From contig CM076145.1 of the NCBI GenBank assembly GCA_038025085.1, positions 12,249,000 through 12,312,999 of the forward strand: a DNA stretch of 64,000 bases, given 5' to 3'. This document shows, in pieces, positions 21,409 through 34,795 of this stretch (position 1 is the first letter of the stretch; each line of letters starts with the position of its first letter). The notes beneath the pieces are model-generated. The model had not been told where the DNA came from. It did no database searches and saw only the letters and a list, made by a program, of their open reading frames with translations. Both the position numbers and the translations under genes were made by a program. The DNA is from Tetragonia tetragonoides (Eukaryota; Streptophyta; Magnoliopsida; Caryophyllales; Aizoaceae).

Positions 21409-23520
21409 AATCAAATGAATGCAAATAAAGCATTTGGGTGCTTTCTCTTAATATACAACACAAAAGACCTCAATCTCTTTCACCCTAGTCGTATGAGGTT
21501 TTAAAACGCGTAAATGCTTTCAAAAGCTTGAGTTGAAGCTTGTTTGTACTTGTAAACATCCTTGGTGTAGTTTCTCCCTCAAATGAATGCAAACAAAGCT
21601 TTTGGGTGCTTTCTCTAAATATACAACACAAAAGAACTCAATCTCTTTACCCAAGATTTAAGAGCTGTTAAAACACGTAAATACATTCAAAAGCTTGAGG
21701 TGAAGCTTGTTTGTACTTGTAAACATCTTTGGTGTGGCTTCTCAATCAAATAAATGCAAATGGGTTCGTTCTCTTAATATACAACACAAAAGAACTCAAT
21801 CTCTTTCACCCTAGTCGTATGAGGTTTTAAAACGCGTATATGCATTCAAAAGCTTAAGTTTAGTTTCTCACCTTTTTGCCTATTAGGGTGAAAGAGAATG
21901 AGTTCTTTTGTGTTGTAATTTTACGAGTTAAAGCTTGTTTGTACTTGTAAACATCCTTGGTGTAGTTTCTCCCTCAAATGAATGCAAACAAAGCATTTGT
22001 GTGATTTCTCTTAATATACAACACAAAAGAATTCAATCTCTATCACCCTAGTCATAAGAGCTGTGAAAACGCGTAAATGCATTCAAAAGCTTGAGTTTAA
22101 GCTTGTTTGTACTCGTAAACATCCTAGGTGTAGTTTCACACTCAAATGAATGCAAACAATGTATTTGGATGCTTTCTCTTAATATACAACACAAAATAAC
22201 TCAAATCTCTTTCACCCTACTCGTATGAGGTTTTAAAACGCGTAAATGCATTCAAAAGCTTGAGTTGAAGCTTGTTTGTACTTGTAAACATCCTTCGTGT
22301 AGTTTGTCACTCCAATGAATGCAAACAAAGCTTTTGGGTGCTTTCTCTGAAAATACAACACAAAAGAACTCAATCTCTTTCACCCTAGGCGTATGAGGTT
22401 TTAAAACGCGTAAATGCTTTCAAAAGCTTGAGTTGAAGCTTGTTGGTACTTGTAAATGTCTTTGGTGTAGTTTCTCACTCAAATGAATGCAAAGAAAACA
22501 TTTGGGTGCGTCCTCTTAATATACAACACAAAAGAACTCAATCTCTTTCACCCTAGATGTAAGAGCTGTTAAAACGCGTAAATGCATTCAAAAGGTGGAG
22601 TTAAAGCTTGTTTGTACTTGTAAACATCCTTGGTGTAGTTTCTCACTCAAATGAATGCAAACAAAGCATTTGGGTGCTTTCTGTTAATATACAACACAAA
22701 AGACCTCAATCTCTTTCACCCTAGTCGTATGAGGTTTTAAAACGCGTAAATGCTTTCAAAAGCTTGAGTTGAAGCTTGTTTGTACTTGTAAATATCCTTG
22801 GTGTAGTTTCTCCCTCAAATAAATGCAAACAAAGCATTTGGGTGCTTTCTCTTAATATACAACACAAAAGAACTCAATCTCTTTCACCCTAGTCGTATGA
22901 GGTTTTAAAACGCGTATATGCATTCAAAAGCTCAAGTTTAGTTTCTCACCTTTTCGCCTATTAGGGTGAAAGAGATTGAGTTCTTTTGTGTTGTAATTTT
23001 ACGAGTTAAAGCTTGTTTGTACTTGTAAACATCCTTGGTGTAGTTTCTCCCTCAAATGAATGCAAACAAAGCATTTGTGTGATTTCTCTTAATATACAAC
23101 ACAAAAGAACTCAATCTCTATCACCCTAGTCATAAGAGCTGTGAAAACGCGTAAATGCATTCAAAAGCTTGAGTTTAAGCTTGTTTGTACTCGTAAACAT
23201 CCTAGGTGTAGTTTCACACTCAAATGAATGCAAACAATGTATTTGGATGCTTTCCCTTAATATACAACACAAAATAACTCAAATCTCTTTCACCCTACTC
23301 GTATGAGGTTTTAAAACGCGTAATTGCATTCAAAAGCTTGAGTTGAAGCTTGTTTGTACTTGTAAACATCCTTGGTCTAGTTTGTCACTCCAATGAATGC
23401 AAACAAAGCTTTTGGGTGCTTTCTCTGAAAATACAACACAAAAGAACTCAATCTCTCTCACCCTAGATGTAAGAGCTGTTAAAACGCGTAAATGCATTCT
23501 TAAGGTGGAGTCAAAGCTTT
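21409..23520 (+). repeat. 168-bp satellite, forward block with a tandem duplication of about 1.08 kb
   Basis: About 12.5 monomers. Two micro-inversions of about 60 bp (21870-21925 and 22945-23005, each reading AGGGTGAAAGAGA on plus) share the same neighbours 1078 bp apart, so a unit of about 6.4 monomers has been tandemly copied. Parts of the unit reappear at 31190-31420. Confidence 0.9.
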
Positions 23521-24680
23521 GTTTGCATTCAACTCATATGACTAGGGTGAAAAAGATTGAGTTCTTTTGTGTTGTATTTTAAGCGAAAGCAACCAAAAGC
23601 TTTGTTTGCATTCATTTCAGTGAGAATTTACAAGTACAAACAAGCTTCAACTCAAAATTTTGAATGTATTTACGCATTTTAACAGCTCTTACAACTAGGG
23701 TGAAAGAGATTGAGTTCTTTTGTGTTGTATATTAAGAGAAATCACACAAATGCTTTGTTTGCATTCATTTGAGTGAGAAACTACACCAAGAATGTTTACA
23801 AGTACAAACAAGCTTCAATTAAAGATTTTGAAAGCATTTACGCGTTTTAAAACCTCATACGACTAGGGTGAAAAAGATTGAGTTCTTTTGTGTTGTATTT
23901 TAAGAGAAAGCAACCAAAAGCTTTGTTTGCATTCATTTCAGTGAGAAACTACACCAAGAATGTTTACAAGTACAAACAAGCTTAAACTCAACCTTTTGAA
24001 TGCATTTACGCGTTTTAAAAGCTCATATGACTAGGGTGAAAAAGAATGAGGTCTTTTGTGTTGTATATTAAGAGAACGCACCCAAATGTTTTGTATGCAT
24101 TCATTTCAGTGAGAAACTACACCAAGAATGTTTACAAGTACAAACAAGCTTCAACTCAAGCTTTTGAATGCATTTACGTGTTTTAACAGCTCTTACATCT
24201 AGGGTGAAAGAGATTGAGTTCTTTTGTGTTGTATATTAAGAGAAAGCACCCAAATGCTTTGTTTCCATTCATTTGAGTGAGAAACTACACCAAGGATGTT
24301 TACAAGCACAAACAAGCTTTAACTCCACCTTTTGAATGCATTTACGCAATTTAACAGCTCTTACAACTAGGGTGAAAGAGATTGAGTTCTTTTGTGTTGT
24401 ATGTTAAGAGAAATCACCCAAATGGTTTGTTTGCATTCATTTGAGTGAGAAACCACACCAAAGATGTTACAAGTACAAACAAGCTTTAACTCCACCTTTT
24501 GAATGCATATACGCGATTTAAAACCACATACGACTAGGGTGAAAGAGATTGAGTTCTTTTGTGTTGTATTTTCAGAGAAAGCACCCAAAAGCTTTGTTTG
24601 CATTCATTGGAGTGAGAAACTACACCAAGGATGTTTACAAGTACAAACAAGCTTCAACTCAAAATTTTGAATGTATTCAC
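23521..24680 (-). repeat. 168-bp satellite, reverse block
   Basis: About 6.9 reverse monomers. It ends at the TATTCACAATCAAATG junction. Confidence 0.9.
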
Positions 24681-25918
24681 AATCAAATGAATGCAAATAA
24701 AGCATTTGGGTGCTTTCTCTTATTATACAACACAAAAGACCTCAATCTCTTTCACCCTAGTCGTATGAGGTTTTAAAACGCGTAAATGCTTTCAAAAGCT
24801 TGAGTTGAAGCTTGTTTGTACTTGTAAACATCCTTGGTGTAGTTTATCCCTCAAATGAATGCAAACAAAGCATTTGGGTGCTTTCTCTGAAAATACACCA
24901 CAAAAAAGCTCAATCTCTTTCACCCTAGTCGTATGAGGGTTTGAAACGCGTATATGCATTCAAAAGCTTAAGTTGAAGCTTGTTTGTACTTGTAAACATC
25001 CTTGGTAAAGTTTCTCACTCAAATGAATGCAAACAAAGCATTTTGGTGCTTTCTCTTAATATACAACACAAAAGAACTCAATCTTTTTCACCCTAGTCAT
25101 ATGAACTTGTAAAACGCGTAAATGCATTCAAAAGCTTGAGTTTAAGCTTGTTTGTACTTGTAAACATCCTTGGTGTAGTTTCTCACTCAAATGAATACAA
25201 ACAAAGCATTTGGGTGCTTTCTCTTAATATACAACACAAAAGAACTCAATCTCTTTCACCCTAGTTGTAAGAGCTGTTAAAATGCGTAAATGCATTCAAA
25301 AGGTGGAGTTAAAGCTTGTTTGTACTTGTAAACATCCTTGGTGTAGTTTCTCACTCAAATGAATGCAAACAAAGCATTTGGGTGCTTTCTCTTAATATAC
25401 AACACAAAAGACCTCAATCTCTTTCACCCTAATCGTAAGAGCTGTTAAAACGCGTAAATACATTCGAAAGCTTGAGTTGAAGCTTGTTTGTACTTGTAAA
25501 CATCCTTGGTGTAGTTTCTCACTCAAATGAATGCAAACAAAGCATTTGGGTGCTTTCTCTTAATATACAACACAAAAGACCTCAATCTCTTTCATCCTAG
25601 TCATATGAGCTTTTAAAACGCGTAAATACATTCAAAAGCTTGAGTTGAAGCTTGTTTGTACTTGTAAACATCCTTGGTGTAGTTTCTCACTCCAATGAAT
25701 GCAAACAAAGCTTTTGGGTGCTTTCTCTGAAAATTCAACACAAGTACTTGTAAACACCCAAACCCTAGATGTAAACACCCAATCTCTTTCACCCTAATCG
25801 TAAGAGCTGTTAAAACGCGTCAATACATTCAAAAGCTTGAGTTGAAGCTTGTTTGTACTTGTAAACATCCTTGGTTAAGTTTATCACTCAAATGAATGCA
25901 AACAAAGCTTTTGGTTGC
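24681..25918 (+). repeat. 168-bp satellite, forward block
   Basis: About 7.4 forward monomers. A short deleted and scrambled patch lies at 25740-25790. It ends at TTTGGTTGCTTTGTATGC. Confidence 0.9.
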
Positions 25919-28900
25919 TTTGTATGCATTCATTTGTGTGACAAAACTACACCAAGGATGTTTACAAGTACAAACAAGCTTCAACTGAAGCTTTTTATTG
26001 CATTTAAGCATTTTAACAGCTCATATGACTAGGGTGAAAGAGATTGAGTTCTTTTGTGTTGTATATTAAGAGAAATCACCCAAATGGTTTGTTTGCATTC
26101 ATTTGAGTGAGATACTACACCAAGGATGTTTACAAGTACAAACAAGTTTCAACTCAAGCGTTTGAATGCATTTACGCGTTTTAACAGCTCTTACGACTAG
26201 GCGAAAAGAGATTGAGTTCTTTTGTGTTGTATATTAAGAAAAAGCTCGCAAATGCTTTGTTTACATTCATTTGAGTGTGAAACTACCCCAAGGATGTTTA
26301 CAACTACAAACAAGCTTGAACTCAAGCTTTTGAATGCATTTAAGCGTTTTAAAAGCTCATACGACAACTGTGAAAGAGATTGAGTTCTTTTGTGTTGTAT
26401 ATTAAGAGAACGCACCCAAATGCTTTGTTTGCATTCATTTGAGTTAGAAACTTAACCAAGGATGTTTACAAGTACAAACAAGCTTCAACTAAAGCTTTTG
26501 AATGCATTTACGCGTTTTAAAACCTCATACAACTAGGGTGAAAGAGATTGAGTTCTTTTCTGTTGTATATTAAGAGAAATCACAAAAATGCTTTGTTTGC
26601 ATTCATTTGAGTGAGAAACTACACCAAGGATGTTTACAAGTACAAACAAGCTTCAACTCAAGCTTTTGAATGCATTTACGCGTTTTAAAAGCTCATATGA
26701 CTAGGGTGAAAAAGCTTGAGTTCTTTTCGGTTGTATATTAAGAGAAAGCATCCAAAAGCTTTGTTTGCATTCATTGGAGCGAGAAACTCAATCTCTTTTG
26801 TGTTTACAAGTACAAACAAGCTTCAACTCAAGCTTAAGAGAAAGCACTCAAATGCTTTGTTTGCATTCATTTGAGTGAGAAACTACACCAAGGATGTTTA
26901 CAAGCACAAACAAGCTTTAACTCCACCTTTTGAATACATTTACGCGTTTTAACAGCTCTTACATCTAGAGTGAAAGAGATTGAGTTCTTTTGTGTTGTAT
27001 ATTAAGAGAAATCATACAAATGCTTTGTTTGCATTCATTTGAGTGAGAAACTACACCAAGGATGTTTACAAGTACAAACAAGCTTTAACTCCAGCATTTG
27101 AAAGGATTTACGCATTTTAACAGCTCTTACAACTAGGGTGAAAGAGATTGAGTTCTTTTGTGTTGTATATTGAGAGAAAGCACCCAAATGCTTTGTTTGC
27201 ATTCATTTGAGTGAGAAACTTAACCATGGATGTTTAGAAGTACAAACAAGCTTCAACTCAAGCTTTTGAATGTATTTACGCGTTTTAACAGCTCTTACGA
27301 TTAGGGTGAAAGAGATTGAGGTCTTTTGTGTTGTATATTAAGAGAAAGCACCCAAATGCTTTGTTTGCATTCATTTGAGGGAGAAACTACACCAAGGATG
27401 TTTACAAGTACAAACAAGCTTTAACTCCACCTTTTGAATGCATTTACGCGTTTTAACAGCTCTTACATCTAGGGTGAAAGAGATTGAGGTCTTTTGTGTT
27501 GTATATTAAAAGAAATCACACGAATGCTTTGTTTGCATTCATTTGAGTTGAAGCTTGTTTGTAGTTGTAAAATTTTGAGTATGAAACTACACCTAGAATG
27601 TTTTAAATGTACAAACATGCTTCAACTCAAGCTTTTGAATGCATTTGCGCCTTTTAAAAGCTCATACGAGTAGGGTGAAAGAGATTTGAGTTCTTTTGTG
27701 TTGTACATTAAGAGAAAGCATCCAAATACTTTGTTTGGATACATTTGAGTGTGAAACTGCACCTAGGATGTTTACAAGTACAAACAAACTTCAACTCAAG
27801 CTTTTAAATGCATTTAGGCGTTTTGAAAGCTCATACGAGTAGGGTTAAAGAGATTTGAGTTCTTTTGTGTTGTATATTAAGAGAATGCATCCAAATACTT
27901 TGTTTGCATTCATTTGAGTGAGAAACTACACCAAGGATATTTACAAGTACAAACAAGCTTTAACTCAACCTTTTGAATGCATTTACGCATTTTAACAGCT
28001 CTTACAACTAAGGTGAAAGAGATTGAGTTCTTTTGTGTTGTATATTAAGAGAAATCACACAAATGCTTTGTTTGCATTCATTTAAGTGAGAAACTACACC
28101 ACGAATGTTTACAAGTACAAACAAGCTTCAACTCAAGCTTTTGAATGCATTTACGCGTTTTAAAAGCTCATATGACTAGGGTGAAAAAGATTGTGTTCTT
28201 TTGTGTTGTATTTTAAGAGAAAGCAACCAAAAGCTTTGTTTGCATTCATTTCAGTGAGAAACTACACCAAGCATGTTTTCATGTACAAACAAGCTTCAAC
28301 TCAAGCTTTTGAATGCATTTACGCGTTTTAAAACTCATATGACTAGGGTGAAAAAGATTGAGTTCTTTTGTGTTGTATATTAAGAGAAAGCACCCAAATG
28401 CTTTGTTTGCATTCATTTGAGTGAGAAACTTAACCAAGGATGTTTACTAGTACAAACAAGCTTCAACTCAAGCTTTTGAATGTATTTACGCGTTTTAACA
28501 GCTCTTACGATTAGGGTGAAAGAGATTGAGGTCTTTTGTGTTGTATATTAAGAGAAAGCACCCAAATGCTTTGTTTGCATTCATTTGAGTGAGAAACTAC
28601 ACCAAGGATGTTTACAAGTACAAACAAGCTTTAACTCCACCTTTTGAATGCATTTACGCGTTTTAACAGCTCTTACATCTAGGGTGAAAAAGATTGAGTT
28701 CTTTTGTGTTGAATATTAAGAGAAAGCACCCAAATGCTTTGTTTGCATTCATTTGAGTGAGAAACTTAACCAAGGATGTTTACAAGTACAAACAAGCTTC
28801 AACTCAAGCTTTTGAATGCATTTACGCGTTTTAAAACTCATATGACTAGGGTGAAAGAGATTGAGTTCTTTTGTGTTGTATATTAAGAGAAATCACACAA

Positions 28901-29428
28901 ATGCTTTGTTTGCATTCATTTGAGTGAGAAACTGCACCAAGGATGTTTACAAGTACAAACAAGCTTCAACTCAAGCTTTTGAATGCATTTACGCGATTTA
29001 AAAGCTCATATGACTAGGGTAAAAGAGATTGAGGTCTTTTGTGTTGTATATTAAAAGAAAGCACCCAAATGCTTTGTTTGAATTCATTTGAGTGAGAAAC
29101 TACACCAAGGATGTTTACAAGTACAAACAAGCTTTAACTCCACCTTTTGAATGCATTTACGCGTTTTAAAAACTCATGTGACTAGGGTGAAAGAGAATGA
29201 GGTCTTTTGTGTTGTATATTAAGAGAAAGCACCCAAATCCTTTGTTTGCATTCATTTGAGTGAGAAACTACACCAAGGATGTTTACAAGTACAAACAAGC
29301 TTTAACTCCACCTTTTGAATGCATTTACGCGTTTTAAAAGCTCATACGACAAGGGTGAAAGAGATTGAGTTCTTTTCTGTTGTATATTAAGAGAAAGCAA
29401 ACAAATGCTTTATTTGCATTCACTTGAT
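25919..29428 (-). repeat. 168-bp satellite, long reverse block (empty-site paralogue)
   Basis: About 21 reverse monomers. The part up to about 28700 is paralogous to 45293-47983 plus 48922-49404. Positions 28305-28335 are the intact monomer into which, in the other copy, the solo LTR is inserted. The chimeric unit at 27540-27620 (TGTAAAATTTTGAGTATG) is the reverse complement of the one found four times at 40.5-44.9 kb. Confidence 0.9.
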
Positions 29429-30068
29429 TGTGAATAGATTCAAAATTTTGAGTTGAAGCTTGTTTGTACTTGTAAACATCCTTGGTGTAGTTTCTCACTC
29501 CAATGAATGCAAACAAAGCTGTTGGGTGCTTTCTCTGAAAATACAACACAAAAGAACTCAATCTCTTTCACCCTAGTCGTAAGAGCTGTTAAAACGCGTA
29601 AATGCATTCAAAAGGTGGAGTTAAAGCTTGTTTTTACTTGTAAACATCCTTGGTGTAGTTTCTCACTCAAATGAATGCAAACAAAGCATTTGGGTGCTTT
29701 CTCTTAATATACAACACAAAAGACCTCAATCTCTTTCACCCTAGTCATATGAGCTTTTAAAACGCGTAAATACATTCAAAAGCTTGAGTTGAAGCTTGTT
29801 TGTACTTGTAAACATCCTTGGTGTAGTTTCTCACTCCAATGAATGCAAACAAAGATTTTGGGTGCTTTCTCTTAAAATACAACACAAAAGAACTCAATCT
29901 CTTTCACCCTAGTCGTATGAGGTTTTAAAACGCGTATATGCATTCAAAAGCTTAAGTTGAAGCTTGTTGGTACTTGTAAACATCTTTGGTGTAGTTTCTC
30001 ACTCAAATGAATGCAAAGAAAACATTTGGGTGCGTTCTCTTAATATACAACACAAAAGAACTCAATCT
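29429..30068 (+). repeat. 168-bp satellite, forward block
   Basis: About 3.8 forward monomers entered through GATTGTGAATAGATTC, the reverse complement of the junction at 24670-24690. Confidence 0.88.
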
Positions 30069-30432
30069 TTTTACAAGTACAAACAAGCTTCAACTCAAGC
30101 TTTTGAATGCATTTACGCGTTTTAAAAGCTCATATGACGAGGGTGAAAAAGATTGAGGTCTTTTGTGTTGTATATTAAGAGAAAGCACCCAAATGCTTTG
30201 TTTGCATTCATTTGAGTGAGAATACATTCAAAATTTTGAGTTGAAGCTTGTTTGTACTTGTAAACATTCATTTGTGTGCATACAAGCTTTTGAATGCATT
30301 TACGCGTTTTAACAGCTCACCCTAGATGTAACAAGCTGTTAAAATGCGTGTGAAACTACACCTAGTTGTATATTAAATGAATGCAAACAAAGAGTTTGGG
30401 TGCTTTCTCTTTATTTGCATTCATTTGATTGT
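30069..30432. repeat. Scrambled satellite patch
   Basis: Reverse monomer 30069-30222, then forward and reverse scraps of 30-60 bp to 30432. It ends in the ATTTGATTGTGAATAC junction. Confidence 0.8.
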
Positions 30433-31640
30433 GAATACATTCAAAATTTTGAGTTGAAGCTTGTTTGTACTTGTAAACATCCTTGGTGTAGTTTCTCACT
30501 CCAATGAATGCAAACAAAGCTTTTGGGTGCTTTTTCTAAAAATACAACACAAAAGAACTCAATCTCATTCACCCTAGTCGTAAGAGCTGTTAAAACGCGT
30601 AAATGCTTTCAAAAGGTGGAGTTAAAGCTTGTTTGTACTTGTAAACATCCTTGGTGTAGTTTCTCACTCAAATGAATGCAAACAAAGCATTTGGGTGCTT
30701 TCTCTTAATATACAACACAAAAGACCTCAATCTCTTTCACCCTAGTTATATGAGTTTTTAAAACACGTAAATGCATTCAAAAGCTTGAGTTGAAGCTTGT
30801 TTGTACTTGTAAACATTCTGGGTGTAGTTTCTCACTGAAATGAATGCAAACAAAGCTTTTGGTAGCTTTCTCTTAATATACAACACAAAAGACCTCAATC
30901 TCTTTCACCCTAGTCATATGAGCTTTTAAAACGCGTAAATACATTCAAAAGCTTGAGTTGAGGCTTTTTTGTACTTGTAAACATCTTTGGTGTAGTTTCT
31001 CACTCAAATGAATGCAAAGAAAACATTTGGGGGTGTTCTCTTAATATACAACACAAAAGAACTCAATCTCTTTCACCCTTGTCGTATGAGGTTTTAAAAC
31101 GCGTAAATGCTTTCAAAATCTTGAGTTGAAGCTTGTTTGTACTTGTAAACATCCTTGGTGTAGTTTCTCCCTCAAATGAATGCAAACAAAGCATTTGTGT
31201 GATTTCTCTTAATATACAACACAAAAGAACTCAATCTCTATCACCCTAGTCATAAGAGCTGTGAAAACGCGTAAATGCATTCAAAAGCTTGAGTTTAAGC
31301 TTGTTTGTACTCGTAAACATCCTAGGTGTAGTTTCACACTCAAATGAATGCAAACAATGTATTTGGATGCTTTCTCTTAATATACAACACAAAATAACTC
31401 AAATCTCTTTCACCCTACTCGTATATGCTTTTAAAACGCGTAAATGCATTCAAAAGCTTGAGTTGAAGCTTGTTTGTACTTGTACACATCCTTCGTGTAG
31501 TTTGTCACTCCAATGAATGCAAACAAAGCTTTTGGGTGCTTTCTCTGAAAATACAACACAAAAGAACTCAATCTCTTTCACCCTAGATGTAAGAGCTGTT
31601 AAACCGCGTAAATGCATTCAAAAGGTGGAGTTAAAGCTTT
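30433..31640 (+). repeat. 168-bp satellite, forward block
   Basis: About 7.2 forward monomers. 31190-31640 closely matches 22000-22230 plus 23380-23520, including the forward-to-reverse exit. Confidence 0.9.
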
Positions 31641-32803
31641 GTTTGCATTCATTGGAGTGAGAAACTACACCAAGGATGTTTACAAGTACAAACAAGCTTC
31701 AACTCAAGCTTTTGAATGTATTTACGCGTTTTAAAAGATCATATGACTAGGGTGAAAAAGATTGAGTTCTTTTGCGTTGTATTTTAAGAGAAAGGAACCA
31801 AAAGCTTTGTTTGCATTCATTTCAGTGAGAATTTACAAGTACAAACAAGCTTCAACTCAAAATTTTGAATGTATTTACGCATTTTAACAGCTCTTACAAC
31901 TAGGGTGAAAGAGATTGAGTTCTTTTGTGTTGTATATTAAGAGAAATCACACAAATGCTTTGTTTGCATTCATTTGAGTGAGAAACTACACCAAGAATGT
32001 TACAAGTACAAACAAGCTTCAATTCAAGCTTTTGAAAGCATTTACGCGTTTTAAAACCTCATACGACTAGGGTGAAAAAGATTGGGTTCTTTTGTGTTGT
32101 ATTTTAAGAGGAAGCAACCAAAAAGCTTTGTTTGCATTCATTTCAGTGAGAAACTACACCAAGAATGTTTACAAGTACAAACAAGCTTCAACTCAACCTT
32201 TTGAATGCATTTACGCGTTTTAAAAGCTCATATGACTTGGGTGAAAAAGAATGAGGTCTTTTGTGTTGTATATTAAGGGAACGCACCTAAATGTATTGTT
32301 TGCATTCATTTCAGTGAGAAACTACACCAAGAATGTTTACAAGTACAAACAAGCTTCAACTCAAGTTTTTGAATGCATTTACGTGTTTTAAAAGCTCATA
32401 TGACTTGGGTGAAAAGAGATTGAGTTCTTTTGTGTTGTATATTAAGAGAAAGCACCCAAATTCTTTGTTTACATTAATTTGAGTGTGAAACTACCCCAAG
32501 GATGTTTACAACTACAAACAAGCTTGAACTCAAGCTTTTGAATGCATTTAAGCGTTTTAAAAGCTCATACGACAAGGGTGAAAGAGATTGAGTTCTTTTG
32601 TGTTGTACATTAAGAGAAAGCATCCAAATACTTTGTTTGGATACATTTGAGTGTGAAACTGCACATAGGATGTTTACAAGTGCAAACAAGCTTCAACTCA
32701 AGCTTTTGAATGCATTTACGCGTTTTGAAAGCTCATACGAGTAGGGTGAAAGAGATTTGAGTTCTTTTGTGTTGTATATTAAAAGAATGCATCCAAATAC
32801 TTT
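31641..32803 (-). repeat. 168-bp satellite, reverse block
   Basis: About 6.9 reverse monomers, including CCCCAAGG-subtype units at 32470-32605. It exits at ACTTTGTTGGTGTAG. Confidence 0.9.
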
Positions 32804-34270
32804 GTTGGTGTAGTTTCTCACTGAAATGAATGCAAACAAAGCTTTTGGTTGCTTTCTCTTAATATACAACACAAAAGACCTCAATCTCTTTCACCCTAGT
32901 CATATGAGCTTTTAAAACGCGTAAATACATTCAAAAGCTTGAGTTGAAGCTTGTTTGTACTTGTAAACATATTTGGTGTAGTTTCTCACTCAAATGAATG
33001 CAAAGAAAACATTTGGGTGCGTTCTCTTAATATACAACACAAAAGAACTCAATCTCTTTCACCCTTGTCGTAAGAGGTTTTAAAACACGTAAATGCTTTC
33101 AAAAGCTTGAGTTGAAGCTTGTTTGTACTTGTAATCATCCTTGGTGTAGTTTCTCCCTCAAATGAATGCAAACAAAGCATTTGGGTGCTTTCTCTTAATA
33201 TACAACACAAATAAACTCAATATCTTTCACCCTAGATGTAAGAGCTGTTAAAACGCGTAAATGCATTCAAAAGGTGGAGTTAAAGCTTGTTTGTGCTTGT
33301 AAACATCCTTGGTGTAGTTTCTCACTCAAATGAATGCAAACAAAGCATTTGGGTGCTTTCTCTTAATATACAACGCAAAAGAACTCAATCTCTTTCACCC
33401 TAGTCATATGAGCTTTTAAAACGCGTAAATACATTCAAAAGCTTGAGTTGAAGCTTGTTGGTACTTGTAAACATCTTTGGTGTAGTTTCTCACTCAAATG
33501 AATGCAAAGAAAACATTTGGGTGAGTTGTCTTAATATGCAACACAAAAGAACTCAATCTCTTTCACCTTTGTCGTCTGAGGTTTTAAAACGCTTAAATGC
33601 ATTCAAAAGCTTGAGTTCAAGCTTGTTTGTAGTTGTAAACATCCTTGGAGTAGTTTCACACTCAAATGAATGTAAACAAAGAATTTCCGTGCTTTTTCTT
33701 AATATACCACACAAAAGAACTCCATCTCTTTCACCCTAGTTGTAAGAGCTGTTAAAATGCGTAAATGCATTCAAAAGCTTGAGTTGAAACTTGTTTGTAC
33801 TTGTAAACATCCCTGGTGTAGTTTCTCACTCAAATGAATGCAAACAAAGCATTTGGGTGCTTTCTCTGAAAATACAACACAAAAGAACTCAATCTCTTTC
33901 ACCCTAGTCGTAAGAGCTGTTAAAACGCGTAAATGCATTCAAAAGGTGGAGTTAAAGCTTGTTTGTACTTGTAAACATCCTTGGTGTAGTTTCTCACTCA
34001 AATGAATGCAAACAAAGCGTTTGGGTGCTTTCTCTTAATATACAACACAAAAGACCTCAATCTCTTTCACCCTAGTCAAATGAGCTTTTAAAACGCGTAA
34101 ATACATTCAAAAGCTTGAGTTGAAGCTTGTTTGTACTTGTAAACATCCTTGGTGTAGTTTCTCACTCCAATGAATGCAAACAATGCTTTTGGGTGCTTTC
34201 TCTGAAAATACAACACAATAGAACTCAATCTCTTTCACCCTAGTCGTATGAGGTTTTAAAACGCGTATAT
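32804..34270 (+). repeat. 168-bp satellite, forward block
   Basis: About 8.7 forward monomers. At 33570-33680 the CCTTTGTCG subtype leaves a 94-codon frame open across monomers. Confidence 0.9.
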
Positions 34271-34795
34271 GATAACATTCGTTTACGCGTTTGCATTCAT
34301 TTGAGTGAGAAACTTAACCAAGGATGTTTACAAGTACAAACAAGCTTCAACTCAAGCTTTTGAAAGCATTTACGCGTTTTAAAACCTCACACGACTAGGA
34401 TGAAAGAGATTGAGGTCTTTTGTGTTGTATATTAAGAGAAAGCACCCAAATGCTTTATTTGAATTCATTTGATGGTGAGTACATTCAAAATTTTGAGTTG
34501 AAGCTTGTTTGAACTTATAAACATCCTTGGTGTAGTTTCTCACTCCAATGAATGCAAACAAAGCTTTTGGGTGCTGTCTCTAAAAATACAACACAAAAGA
34601 ACTCAATCTCTTTCACCCTAGTCGTATGAGGTTTTAAAACCCGTAAATGCATTCAAAAGGTGGAGTTAAACCTTGTTTGTACTTGTAAACATCCTTGGTG
34701 TAGTTTCTCACTCAAATGAATGCAAACAAAGCTTTGTTTGAATTCATTTCAGTGAGAAACTACACCAAGAATGCTTACAAGTACAAACAAAGCAT
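34271..34795. repeat. Satellite with closely spaced flips
   Basis: Reverse 34271-34478, forward 34479-34730, reverse 34731-34795. The second flip is an imperfect 36-bp palindrome (34714-34749) with one mismatched pair. Confidence 0.85.

Noticed and set aside
25430..25445. Telomere-like CCCTAA within CACCCTAATCG
   Set aside because: It is a single hexamer variant of the monomer's CACCCTAG, never in tandem.
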